A stretch of 64,000 nt of DNA, from positions 86,481-150,480 of the forward strand of contig NZ_JARRQY010000012.1 in assembly GCF_037381185.1 (NCBI RefSeq), given 5' to 3'. The notes beneath the pieces were generated by a model. That model did not search any database, had not been told where the DNA came from, and saw only the letters and a program-made list of their open reading frames with translations. Made by a program: the position numbers and the translations under genes. This document shows positions 34,805-44,427 of this stretch, piece by piece. The stretch comes from Acidihalobacter_A sp037381185 (lineage in GTDB: Bacteria; Pseudomonadota; Gammaproteobacteria; DSM-5130; Acidihalobacteraceae). The stretch's first letter is position 1; each line of letters opens with the position of its first letter.

Positions 34805-35154
34805 TCGCCGTGATCTTCGAGGTGCGGCTGCGGCCGGAGCGTCAGGACCAGTATCTGGACATCGCCGCCGCTCTGCAGCCCCTCCTGCAGGACATTGACG
34901 GATTCATCTCGATCGAACGCTTCCAGAGCCTCGGCGACGCCGGCAAGCTGCTCTCGCTCTCGTTCTGGCGCGACGAAGCGGCGATCCGCGAGTGGCGCAA
35001 CGTGGAGACACATCGCAGCGCGCAGGCGACGGGACGCGAACGGATCTTCGAGGACTACAGGCTGCGCATCGCCGAGGTCGCGCGCGACTACGGCATGACA
35101 CGGCGCGAAGAGGCGCCCGCCGATTCGCGACACGCCGGTGGAACCGAAGAATAG
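34801..35154 (+). CDS. Antibiotic biosynthesis monooxygenase (ABM) domain protein
   Basis: A 117-residue ferredoxin-like alpha/beta-barrel protein. ABM-type features are the first strand IAVIFEVRLRPE, the middle GFISIERFQSL and SLSFWRDEAAIREWR with its conserved WxxxxAxxxW spacing, and the H-x-x-A-Q segment. Some relatives oxidise quinols without a cofactor or degrade heme; this one is unassigned. It is translationally coupled to the NIPSNAP gene, and the two small folds may form one complex. Confidence 0.8.
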   Translation: MIAVIFEVRLRPERQDQYLDIAAALQPLLQDIDGFISIERFQSLGDAGKLLSLSFWRDEAAIREWRNVETHRSAQATGRERIFEDYRLRIAEVARDYGMTRREEAPADSRHAGGTEE

Positions 35155-35161
35155 AACGCCT

Positions 35162-35629
35162 CTACGCCGATCCATGATGCGCCTGCCACAGGCGCATCAA
35201 TTCCTCGTCTTCGGGTTCTTCCGCAAAACACGGCTGGCGCTCCCGGTCGATGAGCGCCCACGGCTGCGCCCGCTTCGTCCAGATATGCGCCACCGGCTGC
35301 AGCCCGGACGTGTCGTCCAGGGTGCCCGCCTTGACGCTGAACGGCGTGCGGTCGTCGTCCGAGGCGTGGTGGATGCGCGTGCCGCAGTGGCGGCAGAACG
35401 CGCAGATCTTCTCCGCTCCGCTGTCGCCGCGCGTGGTCCAGAACGAAAGCTCTCCGGATACGATTTCGAAGTCATCGCGGCGCACCCACAGCGACATGCC
35501 GAATGCGCTGGCGGACTGCTTCTGGCAATCGCGGCAGTGACAGGCGTATAGCGTCAGCGGCGGGCCATTGAGCCGATAGCGCACGTGTCCGCACTGACAT
35601 CCGCCTTCCCGCAGCGTTTCGCTGTTCAC
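35162..35629 (-). CDS. GFA/CENP-V zinc-domain protein
   Basis: A 155-residue protein with the zinc-binding pattern of the Gfa (glutathione-dependent formaldehyde-activating) fold: GGCQCGHVRY at the start, CHCRDCQK, and FCRHCGTRI. It may bind a glutathione adduct, but most family members are uncharacterised. The GTG at 35629 is preferred because ggaggt lies five bases before it; the frame is open to 35692 without a better start. It is seven bases past the convergent ABM gene. Confidence 0.83.
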   Translation of the reverse strand: MNSETLREGGCQCGHVRYRLNGPPLTLYACHCRDCQKQSASAFGMSLWVRRDDFEIVSGELSFWTTRGDSGAEKICAFCRHCGTRIHHASDDDRTPFSVKAGTLDDTSGLQPVAHIWTKRAQPWALIDRERQPCFAEEPEDEELMRLWQAHHGSA

Positions 35630-35669
35630 GCGCACCTCCCGTGCCGCAAAAAGCCGCCCCCTGCCGGGC

Positions 35670-36587
35670 TCATTTCGGCTCCCCCGGCGCAAGCCCGGAC
35701 AACCTGCCTCCGGCGGGGCTCAGAACCAGCCATAGCGCCAGACCGATCATACCGCCGCCCAGAGCATAGCCCAATGACAGGCGCTCGTGCAGCAACAGCC
35801 AACCCCAGAACACGCCGAACAGGGGAATCAGGAACGTCACCGTCAACGTGCTCAAGGCACCGACCTCGGAAATGAGGCGGAAGAACAGCAGATAGGCAAA
35901 CGAAGTGCACACCAGCCCCAGCGCCAGCATCGACGCCCAGACATCGCCGCTCACCTGGGACCAGGCGATGGGTGTCGAAACGCCATGCCATGCCATGAAC
36001 AGCACCAGCGTCAGCACCGCACCCGCCTGGCTGCCGAACGCCACCACACGGTTATCGATGCCGTGGCCAGTGACCAACCGCTTGGTGAGGTAGCTCGCAA
36101 AGCCGTAGCACACCGTCGCGACGAGACAGGCTCCCACGCCCAGCAAGGTCGCCGCGTTCATGCCGACGGGACCGGTCTCGGTCAGCGCGAACACCCCGGC
36201 CAGGCCGATAGCCACACCGGCGAGTTTTCGCGCGGTAAGCTGCTCGTCGAAAAACGAAACGCCGATGAGGACTCCCATTAGCGGAGTCATCGCATTGAGG
36301 ATCGAACTGTAACCCGCCGGTAAAACCTCTGCAGCCAGGGAAAACATCAGAAAGGGGATGCCCGAGGTAATGCTGCCAAGAGCCAAAACGATCTTGAAAC
36401 GTCCGCCGAAGGACAGCGGAACCCTCATCGCGAGCAACAGGCCGAACAGACCGGCCGCACCCAGCAGAACCCGCCCGAAAGCCGTTGGAATCGCTCCGAG
36501 TACCGGCGCGGAAACGCGCATGAACAGAAAACTCCCGCCCCAGATGGCGGCGAGCAACAACAGATGGAACAGGTTCTTGGAATTCAT
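35670..36587 (-). CDS. EamA-family drug/metabolite transporter
   Basis: A 305-residue inner-membrane protein with ten hydrophobic segments made of two EamA repeats (IWGGSFLFMRVSAP in the first; SFAYLLFFRLISEVGA in the second). Family members export metabolites or amino acids; this one cannot be assigned. The ATG at 36587 begins the first membrane helix, while an upstream ATG at 36644 adds 19 polar residues unlike the family. It lies 40 bases upstream of the Gfa-like gene on the same strand. Confidence 0.87.
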   Translation of the reverse strand: MNSKNLFHLLLLAAIWGGSFLFMRVSAPVLGAIPTAFGRVLLGAAGLFGLLLAMRVPLSFGGRFKIVLALGSITSGIPFLMFSLAAEVLPAGYSSILNAMTPLMGVLIGVSFFDEQLTARKLAGVAIGLAGVFALTETGPVGMNAATLLGVGACLVATVCYGFASYLTKRLVTGHGIDNRVVAFGSQAGAVLTLVLFMAWHGVSTPIAWSQVSGDVWASMLALGLVCTSFAYLLFFRLISEVGALSTLTVTFLIPLFGVFWGWLLLHERLSLGYALGGGMIGLALWLVLSPAGGRLSGLAPGEPK

Positions 36588-36745
36588 CGAAACGTACCGA
36601 TTGTGAACATGCGCGGAATTCTGGCTTCGTGACACACGCGCCACACTCCGGTTGCTGCTATCGAATTCAGGCCATCACATCCCGCCCGTCCGGGCCGGAA
36701 GATGGCTTCCAGTGACGACGGCGAAGCCGCCGCCACCGGACTTGC

Positions 36746-37609
36746 TCAGCGCTTCATTCGCGACAGCGCAACCTTGACGCTCCGACCCAACCTGTCCAGC
36801 GCATTGGCCAGCTTGCCGATCTCGTCGGTACGATCGGTGTACGGTATTTCCAGATCGATCTTGCCGCGGCTGAATTCGTCCGCCACCACGGTCAGTTCCC
36901 GGATCGGCTTGACGATGCCCCGGATCAACAGGAAGGCCAGGGGGGCGATGACCAGCAGCAGCACCACGCCCAGCACGATGTACAGCCCGGTCAGGAAGGC
37001 GTTCGTGTTCTTGTGTATGGTCCCCAGAATCTGCTGATTCTTCTTCTCGATGTTGCCGATGTACACGCCGGTGCCGATCCAATAGGGCTGGCCGGGAATC
37101 ATCTTGGCGTACGACAGCTTGGGCTTCAGACCTTCGCCCGGCTTGTTCCAAATGTACGTGACGTAGCCGCCGCCGTGCTCCGCGACCGTATTCAGATCCT
37201 TGATCACCATGGTGCCCTTCGGATCCTTGAGATTGATCAGATTCTTCCCTTCCAGATTAGGCTGGGTGGGATGCACGAACACCGTGCCGCCCTTCTTGTA
37301 GATAAAGAAGTAACCGGACTTGTCCGGGAAGAACCGGGCATTCTTCACCAGACGCTCGAAAATCTGATGGACCTGTTCCTGGCTCGTCGCGCCCTGGCTG
37401 GCCTCGGCCAGCGTCGACGCCATCACGTCGACCATGTTCTTCAACTCGCTCTTGTAACCACCGAGCATGGTCTCCGAGTTTTGCTGGATTCCAAGGTTGA
37501 CGATGTTGTCGACGAGAACCTGGTATCGGAATATCACCAGAAGAGAAAAAGACACCAGCACCAGGACGAGGAGCCAAGTCTTGATCTGAAAGGACATTCG
37601 ACCAAACAT
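36746..37609 (-). CDS. Cache-HAMP membrane sensor without output domain
   Basis: A 287-residue protein with a membrane segment at about 10-30, a periplasmic single-Cache domain at about 35-200 (DKSGYFFIYKKGGTVFVHP, then YWIGTGVYIGNIEKK), a second membrane segment at about 207-230, and a HAMP domain at about 229-281 (RGIVKPIRELTVVADEFSRGKIDLEI). It ends shortly after HAMP, where chemoreceptors or histidine kinases would continue. The stop is clean, and the next 100 bases on the same strand show no signalling domain in another frame. It may signal through a partner or compete with full receptors. Confidence 0.85.
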   Translation of the reverse strand: MFGRMSFQIKTWLLVLVLVSFSLLVIFRYQVLVDNIVNLGIQQNSETMLGGYKSELKNMVDVMASTLAEASQGATSQEQVHQIFERLVKNARFFPDKSGYFFIYKKGGTVFVHPTQPNLEGKNLINLKDPKGTMVIKDLNTVAEHGGGYVTYIWNKPGEGLKPKLSYAKMIPGQPYWIGTGVYIGNIEKKNQQILGTIHKNTNAFLTGLYIVLGVVLLLVIAPLAFLLIRGIVKPIRELTVVADEFSRGKIDLEIPYTDRTDEIGKLANALDRLGRSVKVALSRMKR

Positions 37610-37941
37610 TAGATTTTCTCCTTATCGATCAGGCCGTTTTCCAGGTATACCCACGGGACTCTGCCAAGCAGGCAAAAGACGCCGCACGCCGACGAAGCGG
37701 CTGCGAAACTCACCGTTTCAAGCCACACATCGAATTGATTACCGCCCCTACTCAGGGCGCATACCGCAATAGGATTTTACTTTCCGCGAGTGGACGAACC
37801 GGGCACAAGGCAGTGTTTTTCTTCGAACCTCGCTCCGCAGGCGCCGTAATAGTCTAGTGCATTTCGGCGCAACAACCCACGGATTGCCCCGCGAATCCGG
37901 CGCCAAGGCCACGATTCACGGACAAAGCGCTCACCAGACGA
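37610..37941. other. Intergenic region upstream of the Cache-HAMP gene
   Basis: The 332 bases between the Cache-HAMP start and the end of the LysR gene, both minus strand, hold no convincing gene. The promoter for the Cache-HAMP gene should be near 37610-37700, and a run of T (about 37815) could belong to a terminator for an opposite-strand transcript. Nothing else was recognised. Confidence 0.4.
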
Positions 37942-38874
37942 TCAGCAACGCAGGTTGCGAAACGCCTCCGCAACATAACCTGCCAGGGCTTCGCCGATCT
38001 GTCCGATGCCGGAACGACGCATCAGCAGCACCTGGTACTCACCCAGCGGCGGCAGCCCGACGTCCGCGTCCACCTTCCTCAGCGGCGCCCGCACCAGGCT
38101 CGAAGGGAAAGGGGCGATTGCCAGATCGGCCAGCATCGCGGCCTCCTGCCCCGAACAGTGTTCGCTGGTATAGGCGATGCGGTAGGTCATACCGATGCGG
38201 TCCAACGCGGTCAGCGCCGATCTGCGCCAGGCACACCCTTGATTGGCCAGAGCCAAGGGCAAGGGCGAGCGCCGCGCCGCGATGCCACCGTCGCGGCAGA
38301 CCCAGACCAACGGTTCGCTGTAAACCGCCTCACCGCGCCCCGGCTCCATACCATCGTTGTCGGCGGTGACCAGAATCAGGTCGAGTTCGCCTTCATCCAG
38401 CCTCCGCACCATCTCCAGACTCCCCCCCGTCCTCACGTCAACCTGCACCGCCGGGTGACTGCGGGCGAACTGCGCCAGCACGCCGGGCAGGATGCGCGTG
38501 CCGATGTCGTCGGGCGAGCCGAAGCGCACCGTACCCTCCAGCGCCGGAGCGAGAAACTGGGTGACCGCCTCCTCGTTGAGCTTGAGCAAGCGCCGACCGT
38601 AGCCGAGCAGCAGCTCGCCCTCCGGCGTCAGGCTCACCTGGCGCGCCTGACGCACGAACAGCGGTCGGCCCAGGGTTTCCTCGAGGCGCTTGATCTGCAT
38701 GCTCAACGCGGAAGGCGTGCGGAAGACCTGGCGGGCCGCGCGCGTAAAGCTGCCGCTCTCGGCGATCGCCACGAAGGTCTGCAACACATCGGTGTCCAGC
38801 AGCGGCATCGCCCCCTGTCCGAAGGGCGAGGCGTCGGTAGAGGCAGACATCGATTCCATATCCGTATCCTTCAA
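37942..38874 (-). CDS. LysR-family transcriptional regulator
   Basis: A 310-residue regulator. The N-terminal helix-turn-helix reads VLQTFVAIAESGSFTRAARQVF then SALSMQIKRLEETLGRPLFVR, followed by the periplasmic-binding-like effector domain. It is divergent from the DUF1127 gene across 141 bases, so that gene is a plausible target; DUF1127 genes frequently neighbour LysR regulators. The first 25 residues before PLLDTDVLQTF are not family-like, so a later start is possible. Confidence 0.88.
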   Translation of the reverse strand: MKDTDMESMSASTDASPFGQGAMPLLDTDVLQTFVAIAESGSFTRAARQVFRTPSALSMQIKRLEETLGRPLFVRQARQVSLTPEGELLLGYGRRLLKLNEEAVTQFLAPALEGTVRFGSPDDIGTRILPGVLAQFARSHPAVQVDVRTGGSLEMVRRLDEGELDLILVTADNDGMEPGRGEAVYSEPLVWVCRDGGIAARRSPLPLALANQGCAWRRSALTALDRIGMTYRIAYTSEHCSGQEAAMLADLAIAPFPSSLVRAPLRKVDADVGLPPLGEYQVLLMRRSGIGQIGEALAGYVAEAFRNLRC

Positions 38875-39015
38875 TTTTTCTTAACGCTCAATATAGATCT
38901 TTTCGTTTGATTTAGCACTCCCCCGACATCATCCTCACTTCCAAGGTCGCGACCCTTATCGATTCACCGTTCATCAGCCGGCTGCCGAATGCAGCCGTCG
39001 AAGAGGAGAGTTGTT

Positions 39016-39453
39016 ATGTCGGATTTCTACCACACGCATTGCGAGATACCGCGACCCCAGTCACCCGCCACGATCCAGCCCTTGCGGGCAACGCATACCA
39101 TGCGTTTGCCGGCGGCACTCAGCGGCTGGTTGCACGCCTGGCAACGGCGGCGGGAATTCAAACGGCTGGCAAGGCGGCTGCTCAGCTACGACGACCACCA
39201 GCTGGATGACATGGGATATACCCGCGAGGACCTGCTGGCCGCCATCGACCAGCCCTTGAAGCTGGATTCCCACAGCCTCCTGACGGGCTGGCGTGAACGT
39301 CGGCTCAAGGCGCAGGCAGCCCCCGCCAAGGCAACGCGGCGACGCCCTGGCCAGAACGCAGTTCAGACCAGCGCACTACTGAGCGGCATCAGCCTTGGAA
39401 TCGTCGGACCGACCACGGCCGCCGCGCGGCATTCCTCCACTTGCCGGCGATGA
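39016..39453 (+). CDS. DUF1127 small protein
   Basis: A 145-residue protein containing one DUF1127 motif at about residues 40-76: RREFKRLARRLLSYDDHQLDDMG, quoted in part by its ends RREFKRL and DDHQLDDMG. DUF1127 proteins are Arg-rich; some bind RNA and affect phosphate or carbon metabolism or motility. The rest of the chain is low-complexity and probably disordered. The ATG follows a clear aggagag site. It is divergent from the LysR gene and followed by two strong hairpins. Confidence 0.75.
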   Translation: MSDFYHTHCEIPRPQSPATIQPLRATHTMRLPAALSGWLHAWQRRREFKRLARRLLSYDDHQLDDMGYTREDLLAAIDQPLKLDSHSLLTGWRERRLKAQAAPAKATRRRPGQNAVQTSALLSGISLGIVGPTTAAARHSSTCRR

Positions 39454-39501
39454 GCCCGGCAGCAGCGCCGCATTCGAGCGACACGCCGGGCGGCAAAACC
39501 A

Positions 39502-39532
39502 CCGGAGCGGGTGACCGGCTCGCCCGCTCCGG
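39502..39532. terminator. Hairpin between convergent genes
   Basis: A 10-bp perfect stem, ccggagcggg (39502-39511) and cccgctccgg (39523-39532), with an 11-nt loop and no T-run. It may help end transcription together with the following hairpin, or protect the transcript. Confidence 0.4.
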
Positions 39533-39542
39533 CCACGACACG

Positions 39543-39573
39543 GCCGCCGGCGCCAAAAGCGCCGGCGGCTTTT
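39543..39573 (+). terminator. Intrinsic terminator after the DUF1127 gene
   Basis: An 11-bp perfect stem, gccgccggcgc (39543-39553) and gcgccggcggc (39559-39569), with loop caaaa and followed by four T residues (39570-39573). It lies 90 bases after the DUF1127 stop and 28 bases before the end of the convergent glutamate dehydrogenase gene. Confidence 0.7.
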
Positions 39574-39600
39574 CGCGTTGATAAAGCGCCGCGTTTCGGC

Positions 39601-42600
39601 TCACTGCCCGCTGGCCAGTTCCCGCAGCTCCTGCAACGCCACCCCCAGCATCGGCAGATCGACCTGGGCCACCGACCGCAGCTCGTCCAGCGTGCGCTGC
39701 ATGCGATTCAGCAAGGCGCCGTTGGCCTCGGCCCACTCATCCACCAGGGCGGAGGCATCCGTGGCCTCCAGATCCGTGGTGCTGAGGATACGTACCGTCA
39801 GCGACCGTAGGTGGACATAGAACTCGTCCTCCAGCCCCTTGCGATAGCGCTCCTGCCAAGGATCGGCGGCCTCGAATCGAACCAGCGTCTCGCGCAGCCA
39901 GTCCAGATTCAGGCGCGTACCCGCGCGGAAATATACCTGCGCCGCCTTGTCGAGCGGAGCCTCGGTGCGGGCGCATGCCTGAACGAGGTCCAGAGACGAG
40001 TAGAGCGTGTTCAGGTTGACGATGCTGTGCGCAAGACCGTCGGGAACCGCGCCGCGCACTAGGTCGTCCACATCGGACTTGAGCCGCGCCTGATTGGACT
40101 CGGGCAGGATGTCGTCCAGCGAATCCGTCAGCGCTGCGACCGCGGGCGCAAAGCGCTCGACGGCATCCTCTATGACCAGCGGCGTATCGAGGTTGCGCAG
40201 TATCCACTGGGTCGCATGCTCGTGCAGCTGACAGATCCACTGCAGCATGCGGGTCTGGGTCTGAGCGGAGACCTGATTGTCCAGCCGGTCGACTTCCAGC
40301 CACAGCCTCTTTAGCCCGTAGATGTCCTGCGCCGCGAGATAGGCCCGCACCGCCTCTGCGGTCTCCGCTCCGGTATTCATCCGCACGCGGAACAGGAACG
40401 TCGCGCCCATCCTGCTCACGATGCGGTTCGCCACGGCGGTTGCCGTGACTTCATTGCGTAGCGGATGCTGCAGAAGCTGGGCGCCGAAGCGCTCCTGGAT
40501 CGGTTGGGGGAAATAGTGCACCAGTTCGTTGGCCGCAAATTCGGATTCCACCAGATCCGAATGCAACAGCGACTCGTAGGTCCGTATCTTCGCGTAGGCG
40601 AGAAGCACCGCGAGTTCCGGGCGCGTCAACCCCTGCAGCAGCTTGCGGCGTTCGGTCAGCGTCTCGTCGTCCGGCAGCCCCTCCACACGGCGATCCAGCA
40701 CACCCTCGCGTTCGAGTTCCCGCATGAAGCGCACGTGCTCGTCCAGCATCTCGGGTGCACACGCCTGCATGAGGGTAAGGCCCTGGGTCTGGCGATAGTT
40801 GTTCTCCAGCACCAGGCTCGCCACTTCGTCGGTCATGCTGACCAGCAGCTTGTTGCGCTGCTTCATGGTCAGATCACCGTCGTCCACCACCTGATTGACC
40901 AGGATCTTGATGTTGACTTCGTGGTCGGAGCAGTCGACGCCGCCGGAGTTGTCGATCGCGTCGGTGTTGACGCGCCCACCCAGCTGCGCGAATTCGACGC
41001 GCGCCAGTTGCGTGATGCCCAGATTGCCGCCCTCGCCGATGACCTTGCAGCGCAGCTGCGTAGCATCAACACGAACCGCGTCGTTCGCCTTGTCGCCGAC
41101 ATCCACGTGGGACTCATCGCTGGACTTGACGTAAGTACCGATGCCGCCGTTCCAGAACAGGTCCACCGGAGCTTTCAAGATCGCGCTGATCAGATCGTTG
41201 GGTGCAAGCCGGTTCGCCTCGATACCCAGCGCCTCGCGCATTTCGGCGGACACGGGGATCGACTTGGCGGTTCGGGGCCACACCCCGCCGCCGGCGGATA
41301 TCGTGGCCGCGTCGTAGTCGCCCCAGCTGGAGCGGTCCAGGGCGAAAAGGCGCTGCCGCTCCGCATAGCCGGCTTCGGTGTCCGGGTTCGGATCGACGAA
41401 GATGTGCCGGTGGTCGAAGGCCGCCACCAGGCGGGTATGCGGCGACAGCAGCATACCGTTTCCGAACACGTCGCCCGACATATCGCCCACGCCGATGGCG
41501 GTGAACTCGTCGTTCTGAATGTCCCGGCCCAACTCGCGGAAATGCCGCTTCACGGCTTCCCAGGCGCCGCGCGCGGTGATCGCCATCTTCTTGTGGTCGT
41601 AGCCGGTCGAGCCGCCCGAGGCGAAGGCATCGCGCAACCAGAAACCGTATTCGCCCGCCACCTCGTTGGCGAAATCCGAGAAGGTGGCCGTGCCCTTGTC
41701 CGCGGCGACCACCAGATAGTGATCGTCTTCGTCATGGCGCACCACGCGCTGCGGCGGGACCACGGTGCCCTCGACGATGTTGTCGGTCAGATCGAGCAGG
41801 CCGTGGATGAAAGTGCGGTAGCAGTCCAGAACCTCCTCCCGCATCGCCTGGCGATCCTCCGGCAGACGCTTGCAGACGAACCCGCCCTTGGCTCCCACCG
41901 GGACGATCAGGGCATTCTTGACCATCTGCGCCTTCATCAGACCGAGCACTTCGGTGCGATAGTCCTCGCCGCGCTCCGACCATCTCAGTCCGCCTCGGGC
42001 AACCTTGCCGCCACGCAGATGCACGCCTTCTACCCGCGGCGAGTAGACGTAGATTTCAAATGCGGGAACGGGTTTGGGAATGTCCGGAATCAGCGCCGGC
42101 CGCAGTTTGAGCGACAGGTGACCGCGCGAGTCCGCATCGCCGAAGGTGCTGAAGTAGTTGGTCCGCACGGTGGCCTGCATGGCCGCCAGTATGCGTCGCA
42201 GGATGCGGTCCTGATTGAGGCTGGAGACCTCCTCGAGTTCGGCCTCGATCTGTTCCCTGAGCTTTTCCGCCTTGCGCTCGTCCTGGCCCTTGGGCTCGAA
42301 GCGGGCGTAGAAGAACCGGATCAGCGCCTTGGCGATGCGCGGATTGTCGGCCAGCGTCTCCTGCACGTAGGACTTGCTGAACTGCACGCCGGCCTGCCCC
42401 AGATAGCCGGAATAGGCGCGAAAGACGACGATGTCCCCCCAGGGCAGGTCCGCCGTCAGGACCAGGCGGTTGAACCCGTCGTCGTCGGCGCGGCGCTGCC
42501 AGACGGCGGTGAAGGCCTCCTGAAAGTTGTCGCGCACGCGTTCGGCTTCCAGTTGTCCGGCACCGGCATAGGAAAGCCCGAAATCATGTATCCAGCATGC

Positions 42601-44427
42601 GGTGTCGTTGTTGCGCTGCACGTCGTAGGGCCGCTCGTCCACCACGCGCACGCCCATGTGCTCGAGCACCGGCAGGACGTCCGACAGCGTGATCGGATTC
42701 GCGGCCTGGTACAGCTTGAAGCGCAGCATGTTGTCCGGCGCTTCCAGTTCCCGGTACAGGCTGATCCCGAGGTCTCCCTCCTCCTTGAGGGCTTCCAGGC
42801 GCTCGATGTCGTGGGCGGTGGTACGCGCGCTGGTGTCCTCCCGGTAGGCCGCGCTGAAACCCGTGCCGTAGCGGGCGAACATGCGGTTGCCCCGCTCTTC
42901 GCCGAAATAGTCGGCCAGCGCCTCGGCCAGATCGTCGGTCCAGGAACGTAGCGTCTGCGCCAGGCGGCGTTCCAGTTCGGCATGGTCGTATTCCGGGCGC
43001 CCCGGCTCGGCCAACCTCAGGATGAAGTGGATGCGCGCGAGCACGGACTCCGACAACTGTACGGAGAACTCCGCAGCCTGCGCGCCAAAGGCCGCCCTGA
43101 GCACCTCCTGCATCGCCTCTCTGACGACCGTGGTATAGCGCTCGCGCGGCGCATAGACGAGGCAGGACACGAAACGCTGAAATCTGTCGTAGCGCACGAA
43201 GAGCCGTACGCGCTGGCGGCCCTGCAGATTGAGGATCCCCTTGACCGTTTCATACAACTCGTCGGTGGAGGCCTGAAACAACTCGTCCCGCGGATGCTCC
43301 TCGAGGATGTTGATCAGGGCCTTGCCCGCATGGCTGTCCAGGCGAAGATTGGCGCGATCCAGCACCACCTGGAGCTTGTTGCGCAGGATCGGAATCGAGC
43401 GCGGGTTGTGGCTGTAGGCCGCAGAGGTGAACAGACCGAGAAAACGGTGCTCCCCGATCACGGCGCCCTTCGCGTCGTAGCGTTTGATGCCGATGTAGTC
43501 CATGTATCCCAGCCGGTGAATCCTGGAACGGGTATTGGACTTGGCCAGTATCAGCGGCTCGGGATCACGCGCCTGTTTGCGCACCTCGCCGGGCAGGGAG
43601 GCGAAACTCTGCGACGCAGTTTCGCCGCCCGTCTGGCGCAACAGACCCAGACCGCTGCCGGCTACCGTATGGAGTTCGTCACCCTTCCTGCTGCGGCGCA
43701 GTTCGTAGCGGCGATAGCCCAGGAAGGTGAAGTGGTTGTCGCGCAGCCATTTGAGGAAGGCCGTGACCTCCGCCAAATGGGCCTGGTCCACCGGCGCGCA
43801 GCTCCCGCCCAGCTCCTCGATCGTCTGATCCATCTGCGCGACCATGCACTGCCAGTCCTCGACGGAGACGCGGACATCCTGCAGCACGGTCGCGATCTCC
43901 CGGTGAATCGCCTCCAACTGCTCGTGTTCCGTCTGCCGGTCCACCTCGAAGTGCATCCAGGCCTCGTGCTGCGGCCCCTCGGCCTTGCGGCCGGTCAGCA
44001 GTTCGGTGATCTCGCCCTTGCGGTTTCTCACCGTCGCGACGATGGGATGGATGGTCAGGTGGATGGTGAGCCCCAGCTTGTTCAGCGCCATCGATACCGA
44101 ATCGACGAGAAACGGCATGTCCTCGGTCACGATTTGCACGATCGTATGGTTGCACTCCCAGCCGTTCTGCTCCGGATCCGGGTTGTACACATGGATGTGG
44201 CTCTGCCCAGGGCGACAGACGTGCCCGAGAGTCCAATGCGACAGCGCGGCGCCGTAGATGTTATCCACCCGGCTGCGCGCGATGTCCTCCGGAGGAACGT
44301 CCACGTAGTACAAGCGCACGAAGCGCTCTATGGTGTCGGCCTCGTCCTTGCGCCACCGCTCGCGCACACGCTGCGCCGCGGCATCCACCACAGCGGTCCG
44401 TCTCTCCTCATCCGTGACTTGCTTCAT
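39601..44427 (-). CDS. gdhB: NAD-specific glutamate dehydrogenase, large (180-kDa) type
   Basis: This 1,608-residue enzyme converts glutamate to 2-oxoglutarate and ammonia with NAD+. Its length matches the 180-kDa class known from Pseudomonas and Streptomyces. N-terminal ACT-like regions (about 1-700) precede the catalytic core at about 800-1150, where RGGLRWSERGEDYRTEVLGL and VPVGAKGGFVCKR carry substrate-binding lysines. A long helical C-terminal region follows. The ATG at 44427 (MKQVTDEERR) is chosen: it begins the family-like region and has a gagga-type site before it. The frame is open upstream to 44748 but that stretch is non-family and Arg-rich. In such organisms the enzyme mainly degrades glutamate. 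Confidence 0.93.
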   Translation of the reverse strand: MKQVTDEERRTAVVDAAAQRVRERWRKDEADTIERFVRLYYVDVPPEDIARSRVDNIYGAALSHWTLGHVCRPGQSHIHVYNPDPEQNGWECNHTIVQIVTEDMPFLVDSVSMALNKLGLTIHLTIHPIVATVRNRKGEITELLTGRKAEGPQHEAWMHFEVDRQTEHEQLEAIHREIATVLQDVRVSVEDWQCMVAQMDQTIEELGGSCAPVDQAHLAEVTAFLKWLRDNHFTFLGYRRYELRRSRKGDELHTVAGSGLGLLRQTGGETASQSFASLPGEVRKQARDPEPLILAKSNTRSRIHRLGYMDYIGIKRYDAKGAVIGEHRFLGLFTSAAYSHNPRSIPILRNKLQVVLDRANLRLDSHAGKALINILEEHPRDELFQASTDELYETVKGILNLQGRQRVRLFVRYDRFQRFVSCLVYAPRERYTTVVREAMQEVLRAAFGAQAAEFSVQLSESVLARIHFILRLAEPGRPEYDHAELERRLAQTLRSWTDDLAEALADYFGEERGNRMFARYGTGFSAAYREDTSARTTAHDIERLEALKEEGDLGISLYRELEAPDNMLRFKLYQAANPITLSDVLPVLEHMGVRVVDERPYDVQRNNDTACWIHDFGLSYAGAGQLEAERVRDNFQEAFTAVWQRRADDDGFNRLVLTADLPWGDIVVFRAYSGYLGQAGVQFSKSYVQETLADNPRIAKALIRFFYARFEPKGQDERKAEKLREQIEAELEEVSSLNQDRILRRILAAMQATVRTNYFSTFGDADSRGHLSLKLRPALIPDIPKPVPAFEIYVYSPRVEGVHLRGGKVARGGLRWSERGEDYRTEVLGLMKAQMVKNALIVPVGAKGGFVCKRLPEDRQAMREEVLDCYRTFIHGLLDLTDNIVEGTVVPPQRVVRHDEDDHYLVVAADKGTATFSDFANEVAGEYGFWLRDAFASGGSTGYDHKKMAITARGAWEAVKRHFRELGRDIQNDEFTAIGVGDMSGDVFGNGMLLSPHTRLVAAFDHRHIFVDPNPDTEAGYAERQRLFALDRSSWGDYDAATISAGGGVWPRTAKSIPVSAEMREALGIEANRLAPNDLISAILKAPVDLFWNGGIGTYVKSSDESHVDVGDKANDAVRVDATQLRCKVIGEGGNLGITQLARVEFAQLGGRVNTDAIDNSGGVDCSDHEVNIKILVNQVVDDGDLTMKQRNKLLVSMTDEVASLVLENNYRQTQGLTLMQACAPEMLDEHVRFMRELEREGVLDRRVEGLPDDETLTERRKLLQGLTRPELAVLLAYAKIRTYESLLHSDLVESEFAANELVHYFPQPIQERFGAQLLQHPLRNEVTATAVANRIVSRMGATFLFRVRMNTGAETAEAVRAYLAAQDIYGLKRLWLEVDRLDNQVSAQTQTRMLQWICQLHEHATQWILRNLDTPLVIEDAVERFAPAVAALTDSLDDILPESNQARLKSDVDDLVRGAVPDGLAHSIVNLNTLYSSLDLVQACARTEAPLDKAAQVYFRAGTRLNLDWLRETLVRFEAADPWQERYRKGLEDEFYVHLRSLTVRILSTTDLEATDASALVDEWAEANGALLNRMQRTLDELRSVAQVDLPMLGVALQELRELASGQ

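Noticed and set aside
40465..42951. 828-codon open frame antisense to the glutamate dehydrogenase gene
   Set aside because: No domain is recognisable and the opposite strand is a full-length conserved enzyme.
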